From G963422745 sp965214285 (lineage in GTDB: Bacteria > Actinomycetota > Acidimicrobiia > Acidimicrobiales > Aldehydirespiratoraceae), in NCBI GenBank assembly GCA_965214285.1, contig OZ243946.1, positions 2,356,001 to 2,420,000 on the forward strand: a stretch of 64,000 nucleotides of DNA, in the 5' to 3' direction. Shown piece after piece: positions 36,239-44,735 of the stretch. The position numbers and the translations under genes are program-made. The notes under the pieces are model-generated. The model did no database searches and had not been told where the DNA came from. It saw nothing but the letters and a program-made list of their open reading frames with translations. Positions within the stretch are counted from its first letter, which is position 1, and every line of letters starts with the position of its first letter.

Positions 36239-36874
36239 CTAGCCGGCTTCGTCGATCAGGCCTACGTCGCCGTCCTCGCGGCGGTACACCACGGCGCTGC
36301 GGTCGGTCTCGGAGTTGATGAAGAAGAAGAAGCCGTGGCCCAGCAGCTCCATCTTCAGCACCGCCTCGTCCGGGCTCAGCGGACCGAGATGGAAGCGCTT
36401 GGTCTTGACGATGCGCGGCGAGTGCTGGTCTTGATCCGCGGCGTCGCCGTCGAAGCCGTCGTCGGCTCGGGAGTCGCCGCCCGCCGAGCCGCCGTCGTCA
36501 TCGAAGCCGACAGCGCCCCGCCCTTGGGCCGAGCGTGCCTCGGCCGTGCGGATCGTGGTGCCGTCGCCGTGATGACGGCGGATCAGCTTGGTGCGCAGCT
36601 TGCGGATCTGGCGTTCCAGCTTGGCCGTCGCCCGGTCGATCGCCGTGAAGGGATCGGGCGCCTGCACCTTGCAGCGAACGTGATGACCGTGGCCCACGAG
36701 CACCACCTCGCAGAACTGCTTGTCGTTTATCCGCGGGTTGCGAGCCTCGTCGAGGTGCACCTCGGCCGAGTCGAGCCCTTCGAGGAATCGGTCGAGCCCG
36801 CCGATCTTCTCGTGGATCACCTCCTCGAGCCTTGGGGTGATCGTCACGTGCCGTGCACTGATGGAGACCTCCAT
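36239..36874 (-). CDS. hpf: ribosome hibernation promoting factor, long form
   Basis: 211 residues. N-terminal HPF/RaiA domain (1-100: MEVSISARHVTITPRLEEVI, then a lysine/arginine-rich helix) and a C-terminal dimerisation domain (about 155-205: IVKTKRFHLGPLSPDEAVLKMELLGH, FFFFINSET). Long HPF joins two 70S ribosomes into inactive 100S particles. The linker is a 40-residue Asp/Gly-rich tract. GGAGGTAG before the ATG is a strong ribosome-binding site. It precedes secA, as in many Gram-positive genomes. Confidence 0.95.
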   Translation of the reverse strand: MEVSISARHVTITPRLEEVIHEKIGGLDRFLEGLDSAEVHLDEARNPRINDKQFCEVVLVGHGHHVRCKVQAPDPFTAIDRATAKLERQIRKLRTKLIRRHHGDGTTIRTAEARSAQGRGAVGFDDDGGSAGGDSRADDGFDGDAADQDQHSPRIVKTKRFHLGPLSPDEAVLKMELLGHGFFFFINSETDRSAVVYRREDGDVGLIDEAG

Positions 36875-36936
36875 CCGCTACCTCCGAGTCGAGCGAAGGC
36901 CCAAGAGTAGACCCAGACGGACCCGCCTACGACGCC

Positions 36937-37614
36937 TTAGCCCATGATCCTCCCCTCCCCTCCTCGAATTTCGCGCCGGCCCTGCCTGGGGAGGCGCCCC
37001 CTGGCGCTGCTCGAAGCCGGTCCGGCCGGGACCGGGCCGCTCGCCTTGTCGGCGCCGGCAGTTCCCGCCGGGCGGCCCGCTGCTCGACCCACCACGCGGG
37101 TCGCCACCAGGCCGACGACCTCCGCCGCGCCGTGGCCTGCGAGCGCCTCCGCAGCGGCCTGCAGAGTCGCCCCGGTGGTCACCACGTCGTCCACCAGCAG
37201 CACCCGGGTCCCGCCCTCGATCCAGCGGCCGGTCGCCGTGAGGTCGGGGCCCAGCGCCCTGCCGTCTCGCGAGCGCGTGGTCTGAGGGGAGTCGTCGACG
37301 CGGCGCAAGGCCCGCCGCACCGGCACCCGCAGGCGACGCGCCACGGCCCGGGCCAGCAGCTCGGACTGGTCGAAGCCGCGCTCACGGCGCCGGCTGCGGC
37401 TGGCCGGAACCCAGGTGATGAGATCGGCGGGCGGCGCCACATCGGCCATGGCATCGGCCAGCGGGCTGACCGCGGCGCTGAGGCGTCCGTACTTGAGGCG
37501 GCGCACCAGCACGGCGGCGTCGCCCGCATGCACGGACGCGGCCACGACTCTGATGCGGGAGTCGAGCAGGTGACAGCCCTGAGGGCCGGGGCGGGAATCG
37601 GTGGTTACAGTCAT
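36937..37614 (-). CDS. ComF-family phosphoribosyltransferase-like protein
   Basis: 225 residues. The PRPP-binding loop VLLVDDVVTTGATL and the upstream RRRERGFDQSELLARAVAR mark ComF/GntX. These proteins are tied to DNA uptake or to purine salvage-like chemistry. The usual N-terminal zinc-finger cysteines are missing; only one Cys is near the start. The last 45 residues are Ala/Gly/Arg-rich. The ATG at 37614 follows TAGGTT by 7 nt; the longer frame upstream lies over the epimerase gene and is rejected. Confidence 0.82.
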   Translation of the reverse strand: MTVTTDSRPGPQGCHLLDSRIRVVAASVHAGDAAVLVRRLKYGRLSAAVSPLADAMADVAPPADLITWVPASRSRRRERGFDQSELLARAVARRLRVPVRRALRRVDDSPQTTRSRDGRALGPDLTATGRWIEGGTRVLLVDDVVTTGATLQAAAEALAGHGAAEVVGLVATRVVGRAAGRPAGTAGADKASGPVPAGPASSSARGRLPRQGRREIRGGEGRIMG

Positions 37615-37621
37615 GGCCGCA

Positions 37622-37627
37622 AACCTA
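37622..37627 (-). promoter_or_regulatory. candidate -10 box, leaderless comF-like gene
   Basis: TAGGTT on the minus strand, 7 nt before the ATG. It may start the comF-hpf-secA series. Confidence 0.4.
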
Positions 37628-37685
37628 AACAGGGGGTGTGACACTCTCCGCGCGACGTCGTCGGGGCGGCGGGGCCCGCCGTCGG

Positions 37686-38759
37686 CTACGAGGCGGCGCT
37701 GTCGGCGCTGTCGGCGCTGTCGCTGCCCTGATCGGCGGCGAGCACGCCCAGGTTCTCGGGTCCCACGATGCCGTTGCGGTGCATCCAGGCGAAGGTGTCG
37801 CGGAAGGTCTCCACCGCCGGGCGGAAGCTCACCCCCGTGGCTGCGGTCGTGGCCGAGTCGTCGCCGGGCACAGAGCTGAAGATGTACTCGTAGCCGTCCT
37901 TGGTGAGCACCAGGTCCACCCCGAAGCGCGCCGCCAGGGTGCCCAGCCGCGACCAGGCCCACCAGATCGGCTGAGGCAGCGGCACCGTCTTGAACTTGGC
38001 GCCTATCGCCTCGCTCATGATCTCCGCCTGCTGCGGCGCGGTCATGAAGGTGCCCATCGCCAGCAGTCGCTGGGCGCCCCGGCCCGGCGCCATCGAGGCG
38101 GCCACCACCTTGGCCACATCGCGCACGTCCACGAAACTGCCGGCGTAGTTCTTGGTCACCGGCATGCCCTTGGTGATCCACAGCTTGGCGGGGTTCTGGC
38201 CGACCGATCCGTTCCAGTCGTCGGGGCCGATCACGCCGCTGGGGTAGATCGTGACCACCGGGTGGCCGGCTGCCTGAAGGCCCCGTGCCGTGCGCTCGCA
38301 GGCCGCCTTGCTGCGGCCATAGGGGGTGGTCTCGCCCCGGATCGGGTGCTCGGCGGTCACCGGGTCGGTCTCGAAGGGGAACAGGGCGGCGACGCTGGAC
38401 ATGTGGATGATCGGGTCACAGCCCGCCGCGGCGGCCTCGCCGAGCACGTTCTCGGCGCCGACGGGGTTGACGGCGGCCATCTCGGCTTCACGTGTCGGCT
38501 CCACCGCCACCACGGCCGCGGTGTGGACCACTGCGTCGGTGCCCTCGACGGCAGAGCGCACCGAGTCGCGGTCGACGATGTCGCCCACGCTGATCTCGTA
38601 GCTGTCGGGGGCCACGCCCATGCGCTCCATGAGCGGGGCGACCTTGTCGGGGCTGCGGGCCAGCAGACGCAGCCGGTGGCCCGCAGCGGCGAGCTCGCGC
38701 ACGATGTGGCTGCCGAGGAAGCCGGTCCCGCCGGTGACGAGAACCCGCATCTGCGCCAT
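37686..38759 (-). CDS. NAD(P)-dependent epimerase/dehydratase (extended SDR)
   Basis: 357 residues. Cofactor motif TGGTGFLGSHI near the N-terminus, MSSVAALFPF, and YGRSK as the YxxxK pair. This pattern fits dihydroflavonol-reductase-like or 3beta-hydroxysteroid-dehydrogenase-like enzymes more than sugar epimerases. The C-terminus ends in a Ser/Asp/Ala repeat (DSADSADS). Met4 is an alternative start. The crotonase and LLM oxidoreductase genes lie upstream on the same strand and may be cotranscribed. Confidence 0.85.
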   Translation of the reverse strand: MAQMRVLVTGGTGFLGSHIVRELAAAGHRLRLLARSPDKVAPLMERMGVAPDSYEISVGDIVDRDSVRSAVEGTDAVVHTAAVVAVEPTREAEMAAVNPVGAENVLGEAAAAGCDPIIHMSSVAALFPFETDPVTAEHPIRGETTPYGRSKAACERTARGLQAAGHPVVTIYPSGVIGPDDWNGSVGQNPAKLWITKGMPVTKNYAGSFVDVRDVAKVVAASMAPGRGAQRLLAMGTFMTAPQQAEIMSEAIGAKFKTVPLPQPIWWAWSRLGTLAARFGVDLVLTKDGYEYIFSSVPGDDSATTAATGVSFRPAVETFRDTFAWMHRNGIVGPENLGVLAADQGSDSADSADSAAS

Positions 38760-38820
38760 CAGCGCCGCGTCGCCCGCATTGGGCCGGCCCCGGGCCGCGC
38801 CGCGCCGAGCCGCAGCGCGC

Positions 38821-39708
38821 TCACGGCGACGGATCGGCGTAGACGGGCGGGCGCTTCTCGAAGAACGCCTTGACCGACTCCACCTGGTTGGGCGAGCCGA
38901 TCAGCGCCCCGATCTCGTTGCGCTCTGCCTCGAAGCCGGCCGCGTAGTCCTGGGACGCGTAGCCCTCCACGAGGCGCTTGCCGGCGCGGATCGCATGCGG
39001 GCTCTTGGAGGCGATGCTGCGAGCCAGCTCCATCGCATCGGCGTGCGGATCCTCGCTGAGCCGGTTGGCGAGGCCGATGCGGACCGCCTCCTCGCCGTTC
39101 ACCTCGCGTCCCGTCCAGATCAGCTCCTTGGCCATGGCGGGGCCGACGAGGGCGGGCAGGAGCTGCGTGCAGGTCATGTCGGGGATGAGACCCCAGCGGA
39201 TCTCCAGCACCGACATCCGCGCCTCGGGGTGGACCACCCGGATGTCGCAGCCGATCGCCAGTTGGATGCCGCCGCCGAAGGCCACGCCGTGGACTGCGGC
39301 GATCACCGGCACCCGCAGTTCGTGAAATCCCCACACGGCTTGCTGGGCGCGGTGGGTGATGCGTCCCTCCTCCAGCCGGCCGATCGAGGCGGCGTCGTCT
39401 GCGGCACCGCCTGCGGAATCGCCAGAGGACGGCGCCGCTCCGCTGTCGCCTGCCATGGCTGCGAAGCCCGAGAAGTCGAGGCCCGCGCACCACGCCGGGC
39501 CGTTGCCCGACAGCACCACCGCCCGCAGGCCCGGCTCGTCGGCCAAGGAGTCCGAGGTCTCCACCAGCGCCGCGAACATGGCCGGGTCCAGGGCGTTCAT
39601 CTTGTCGGGCCGGTTGAGGCGCACGTCGGCCACGCCGTCGGCCAGATCGACGGTGACCCGCGGCTGCGCGGCCTGATCAGACCCGCCGGACTCGTCGTGG
39701 GCGGCCAT
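38821..39708 (-). CDS. enoyl-CoA hydratase/isomerase (crotonase) family protein
   Basis: 295 residues. Crotonase-fold elements: RLNRPDKMNALDPAM, the oxyanion-hole segment SGNGPAWCAGLDFSGF, and HGVAFGGGIQLAIGCDIRV. Asp in GLIPDMT corresponds to a later catalytic position in several members. An Ala/Gly/Ser/Asp insertion of about 25 residues follows the oxyanion-hole loop. The first base of this gene is also the last base of the LLM oxidoreductase frame, so they are coupled. Confidence 0.88.
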   Translation of the reverse strand: MAAHDESGGSDQAAQPRVTVDLADGVADVRLNRPDKMNALDPAMFAALVETSDSLADEPGLRAVVLSGNGPAWCAGLDFSGFAAMAGDSGAAPSSGDSAGGAADDAASIGRLEEGRITHRAQQAVWGFHELRVPVIAAVHGVAFGGGIQLAIGCDIRVVHPEARMSVLEIRWGLIPDMTCTQLLPALVGPAMAKELIWTGREVNGEEAVRIGLANRLSEDPHADAMELARSIASKSPHAIRAGKRLVEGYASQDYAAGFEAERNEIGALIGSPNQVESVKAFFEKRPPVYADPSP

Positions 39709-40592
39709 CAGCTCAGCCCCTCAGCGCTTGCCAACGCGGCCAGCACGTCGAGATCCGGACGCTGCTGGCCCAGCTCGGGATCAAGCGGGTGCACGCAGAC
39801 CTGAGTCGCCCCGGCGTCGGCATGGGCCGCGATGCGATCACGGATCTGCTCGATGCTGCCCCAGGCGACAAGGGCGTCGACCAGGCGCGGGCTCTGGGTG
39901 GCGATGTCGGAATCGCTGAAGCCGAGGCGCTTCCAGGCGTTCACATAGCCCGGCGCACGAGAGTAGAACTTCAGCACCTTGCCGCCGGTGGCCCGTGCCA
40001 GCTCCGGGTCGTCGGTGAGCATCACCTTCTGCTCCACGAACAGGCCCGCCTCAGGCCCCATCACCTCGCGGGCGAAGGCGGTGTGCTCGGGGGTCGTGTT
40101 GTAGGGATGGGCGCCCGCGGTGCGCTCCGCTGCCAGCTCGAGCATCTTGGGGCCCAGCGCTGCGAGCACCACCGGCACCGGCTCGGCGGGCGGCACCGAC
40201 GTGTACATGGCATCGGCCATGGCGTCGAGGTAGTTGCGCAGGAACGACAGCGGCCTGGCGTACTCGACGCCGCGCACCTTGCTCACGATCACCGGGCTGG
40301 AGACGCCCAGGCCCAGCGTGAAGCGGCCGCCGGTCTGCTCGGCCACGGTGTTGGCGCCCATGAGCATCACCCCGGCATGGCGGTGGTAGACGTTGGCGAT
40401 GCCTGTGGCCAGGCCGAGCCTCGTGGTGGCCGCCCCGACGGCGGCGAGCTGGGCAAACGGGTCGCGCCCGAAGGTCTCGCCCACCCAGAGCTGGGAATAG
40501 CCGAGGTTCTCGACGCTGCGGGCGAAAGAGATCAGCTCGGGCGCAGGCAGGGATTCGGGCGTGAACCACACGCCGAGGTCGCAGTTGGTCAT
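39708..40592 (-). CDS. luciferase-like (LLM) F420-type oxidoreductase
   Basis: 294 residues. Opens with LGVWFTPESLPAPELISFARSVENLGY, then a LWVGETFGRDPF strand and TRLGLATGIANVYHRHAGVMLMGANT. These match the TIGR03620-like group of F420-dependent oxidoreductases. Substrate unknown. TATGGT lies 8 nt before the ATG. It is the first of three minus-strand genes (LLM, crotonase, epimerase) that look like a degradation or modification operon. Confidence 0.87.
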   Translation of the reverse strand: MTNCDLGVWFTPESLPAPELISFARSVENLGYSQLWVGETFGRDPFAQLAAVGAATTRLGLATGIANVYHRHAGVMLMGANTVAEQTGGRFTLGLGVSSPVIVSKVRGVEYARPLSFLRNYLDAMADAMYTSVPPAEPVPVVLAALGPKMLELAAERTAGAHPYNTTPEHTAFAREVMGPEAGLFVEQKVMLTDDPELARATGGKVLKFYSRAPGYVNAWKRLGFSDSDIATQSPRLVDALVAWGSIEQIRDRIAAHADAGATQVCVHPLDPELGQQRPDLDVLAALASAEGLS

Positions 40593-40704
40593 GGGCTGCG
40601 ACCATAGCGACCGCCGTGCCGGGCCGTCGAACCCGTCGGCGGATCGCTCGGCAGCGCCAGGCCGGCGTCGGCAAGCCGAGGCGGCGGCCCGGAGGCGGCG
40701 GTGC

Positions 40705-42150
<1,446 letters not shown>

Positions 42151-42220
42151 GAGGGGCCTCCTTGCGGATCAGGGTCGAACGGCTGCGGGCTGCGGATTCC
42201 GCCGGCCCGGCCGGGCGAAT

Positions 42221-43471
42221 CTACCGGCCCGCAGCGCTGCCGAGTGCGGCGCAATACAGCGTGGCCCGGCCCGAGAGGCGAACCGGGCCTTCCGCCGCCG
42301 CCAGCCAGGCCGCCTGGCCCTTGCCCAGGGCCTGCATGCGACCCTGCTCGCTGCGGCCGGCGCGGCCGTCCGAGGGGCTGGTCGCCCGGTCATCGACCGC
42401 GGCGGTGCCTTCGGTGCACAGCAGCACCGCTGGGCCTTCGACGGCGGCGCTCGTGTCGTCGAGGGTGATACGCCGCAGCGAGAACTCGCGCACCCCGGCG
42501 TCGTAGCAGGCGATGCCGTCCGCGGGCTCGGGGCGCAGCACGGCCGGCGCCAGCGGCTCGGTGTCGGCGATCGCCAGCAGGGTGTCGATGTCGATGTGCT
42601 TGGAGGTGAGCCCGCCGCGAACCACGTTGTCGGAGCTGGCCATGACCTCCAGCACCGTGCCTTCCAGGTAGCAGTGCAGCGTGCCCGCTGCGAGGAACAG
42701 CGCCTCGCCGGGCCGCAAGGTCACCAGGTTCAACAGCAGCGCCGCGACCACGGCGGGATCGTCGGGATAGCGCTCCCCCAGCGACACCACCGCCTCGCAC
42801 GCTGCGCGCTGCTCTGCGGGGCCGTCGCCCGTGGCCATTTCGGCGCAGGCGCGCACCACCGATTCCACCAGGCCGGCCGATCCGCCGGTGCCGCCTGTGT
42901 CGGCTAAGTCGTCTCGGCTCAGAAGGTGCGCCAGCGCCTTGCGGAGGCCGGATGCGTCGGGGTCGCGGCGAAGAGTGCTGCGGAGCGGATCCAGACCCGA
43001 GGCCCCCAATGCGTCGAGCAGGTCGAGCGTGGCCGCGGGATCGCGGAACCCGCAGAAGGCCCTGAACTCGCTGAGCGCGCAGATCAGCTCGGGCTTGTGG
43101 CTGCGGTCGCGAAAAACCCTCTGCGGCGAGTCCGGCGCGATGCCCGCTGCGTCCTCGGCTTCGTAGCCGGCTTCGGCCTGCGCGGCGGAGGGGTGGGCTT
43201 GAAGCGACAGCGGCTCGGCCGCGGACAGCACCTTGAACAGGAACGGCAGCGACCCGAACTCGGCGGCAGCCTCGGCACCGAGCGCTGCTGCGGGGTCCGC
43301 GGCGATCAGGGCGTCGAGCGGCTCGCCGTCGGCCAGCCCAGGCGCAGCAGGGTGCGCGCCCAGCCAGAGCTCGGCGCAGGGATCGTCGCCCGGCGCCATG
43401 CCGAACAGCTCGCGGATGGCGCTGCGCGAGCCCCACGGGTAGTGCCGGATCACTCCCTGAAGCGGCCGCAT
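42221..43471 (-). CDS. manA: mannose-6-phosphate isomerase, class I
   Basis: 416 residues. Zinc-site motifs of type I PMI: LSLQAHPSAAQAEAGY, SHKPELICALSEFRAFCGF, and the C-terminal TLHCYLEGTVLEVMASSDNVVRGG. Interconverts fructose-6-phosphate and mannose-6-phosphate, feeding phosphomannomutase nearby and so GDP-mannose. It starts 19 nt after the SIS protein gene, in the same operon. Confidence 0.95.
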   Translation of the reverse strand: MRPLQGVIRHYPWGSRSAIRELFGMAPGDDPCAELWLGAHPAAPGLADGEPLDALIAADPAAALGAEAAAEFGSLPFLFKVLSAAEPLSLQAHPSAAQAEAGYEAEDAAGIAPDSPQRVFRDRSHKPELICALSEFRAFCGFRDPAATLDLLDALGASGLDPLRSTLRRDPDASGLRKALAHLLSRDDLADTGGTGGSAGLVESVVRACAEMATGDGPAEQRAACEAVVSLGERYPDDPAVVAALLLNLVTLRPGEALFLAAGTLHCYLEGTVLEVMASSDNVVRGGLTSKHIDIDTLLAIADTEPLAPAVLRPEPADGIACYDAGVREFSLRRITLDDTSAAVEGPAVLLCTEGTAAVDDRATSPSDGRAGRSEQGRMQALGKGQAAWLAAAEGPVRLSGRATLYCAALGSAAGR

Positions 43472-43490
43472 GACCCAGCCTGCGCCGGCC

Positions 43491-44432
43491 TCAGTCAGCA
43501 GATCGGCGCAGCAGCGCGGCCGCTGTGGCGTCGGACATCAGCACCAGGTCGAGCAGCTGGGCGAACGGCGTGTCGCCCTTGGCCCGCACCGTGTGGATGC
43601 GCTCGAAATGATCATCGAGCATGGCCAGGCCGCCGGCCAGGCCCTCGGGCTCGTAGTCGTGTCGCAGCAGGATCAGCACAGCGCCCTGTGCCGTCGCCTC
43701 GGCGAGACGAAGGCCCGAGGCCACGTCGTCCGCGCCGGTGGGCAGGCGGCGGCGCACTGCCGCGATGCCGCCGACCTGGTCGAGCTCGTGAACCCAGCGG
43801 CGCGCCGCGTGCTTGCCCATCGCTCCGGCGCCCACGACGATGCCGAGTCGCCCGGGCAGATCCTCGGCGAGGCGGGCTGCGGCGGTGTCGTCGCCGAGAG
43901 TCTCGAGCCGTGCGGCGAGCTGCTCGGCGCCGGAGGTGATGGCACGGCTCATGCCAGAGGCGATGCCGAGGCGCTCCAGAAGCACGAGCACCGGGATGGT
44001 GGTCGCGCCGAGCCCCGCTGCGGGGCCGGCGTCGGGGTCGATCTCCACCACGGGAACGCCCCACTGCGCGCAGGCATCGGCCAGCGGGCCTGCCGTGGTG
44101 ACGGCGATCAGCGCGGCGCCGGCTTGGCGGGCGTAGCGGGCGGCGGCAACGGCGGGAGCATCGCCGCCGAGCGACACGGCGACCGCCAGGGTGGACGGCG
44201 AGACCCAGGCCGGGCAGCGGGCGCCGGTGGCCAGCACCGGCAGGCGGCCGTCGATCTCGCAGAGAGCGCCCACCACGTCGCCTGCGATGCGGGCGCCGCC
44301 GACGCCCAGCACGACCACTTCGCGCACGCCTGAGATGTCGGGCAGCCCGTCCACGTCGGCGGCAGCGACCGCCATTTCTCGCAGCCGGTCCGGCAGGTAG
44401 CGAACCGACTCCAACAGATCCTCGGCGCTCAC
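43491..44432 (-). CDS. SIS-domain protein, phosphoglucose/phosphomannose isomerase-like
   Basis: 313 residues. Two sugar-isomerase halves: a first with VVVLGVGGARIAGDVVGALC and AVAVSLGGDAPAV, a second with LGIVVGAGAMGKHAARRW. Similar to the uncharacterised protein that sits beside manA in mycobacteria and streptomycetes (Rv3256c type). The usual catalytic residues of bifunctional PGI/PMI cannot be confirmed by eye. It lies between trm112 and manA. Confidence 0.83.
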   Translation of the reverse strand: MSAEDLLESVRYLPDRLREMAVAAADVDGLPDISGVREVVVLGVGGARIAGDVVGALCEIDGRLPVLATGARCPAWVSPSTLAVAVSLGGDAPAVAAARYARQAGAALIAVTTAGPLADACAQWGVPVVEIDPDAGPAAGLGATTIPVLVLLERLGIASGMSRAITSGAEQLAARLETLGDDTAAARLAEDLPGRLGIVVGAGAMGKHAARRWVHELDQVGGIAAVRRRLPTGADDVASGLRLAEATAQGAVLILLRHDYEPEGLAGGLAMLDDHFERIHTVRAKGDTPFAQLLDLVLMSDATAAALLRRSAD

Positions 44433-44449
44433 CTCACACGCCGCTCAGG

Positions 44450-44686
44450 TCACGCCTCGAACGTGGGCGAGATGCCCTCGTCTGCGGCCTTGGCGAGCAG
44501 GCGGTCGTGCTCGTCGTCGTCTGCGGTCTGCGCTTCGTCGACCAGCATCACCGGGATGCCCTCGTGGATGGCGTAGCGGAGCCGCTCGCGGGGGTTGTAG
44601 AGCACTTCCTCGTCGGGGAAGTACAGCAGCGGCCCCTTGTCGAGCGGACAGGCGAGGATCTCCAGCAGGCGGGCGTCGAGCGTCAT
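44450..44686 (-). CDS. Trm112-family small protein
   Basis: 78 residues. LDARLLEILACPLDKGPLLYF and AIHEGIPVML are the Trm112 hallmarks. Only one Cys is present, so it is a zinc-free bacterial form. In other domains Trm112 binds and stabilises methyltransferases; the bacterial role is little known. In actinobacteria it usually lies between phosphomannomutase and the SIS protein; here a DNA methylase and VapBC are inserted upstream. TAGATT 7 nt before the ATG could give it an independent leaderless transcript. Confidence 0.9.
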   Translation of the reverse strand: MTLDARLLEILACPLDKGPLLYFPDEEVLYNPRERLRYAIHEGIPVMLVDEAQTADDDEHDRLLAKAADEGISPTFEA

Positions 44687-44693
44687 CGCTCAC

Positions 44694-44699
44694 AATCTA
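44694..44699 (-). promoter_or_regulatory. candidate -10 box, leaderless trm112
   Basis: TAGATT on the minus strand, 7 nt before the ATG at 44686. It would let trm112-SIS-manA be transcribed despite the insertion upstream. Confidence 0.45.
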
Positions 44700-44735
44700 G
44701 GAGGCTGCCGAGCGAGTTGCTTGCCCGGGCCGCGG

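Noticed and set aside
37615..38181. Upstream extension of the ComF-like frame
   Set aside because: Shadow of the epimerase gene; ComF similarity and a -10 box support ATG 37614.
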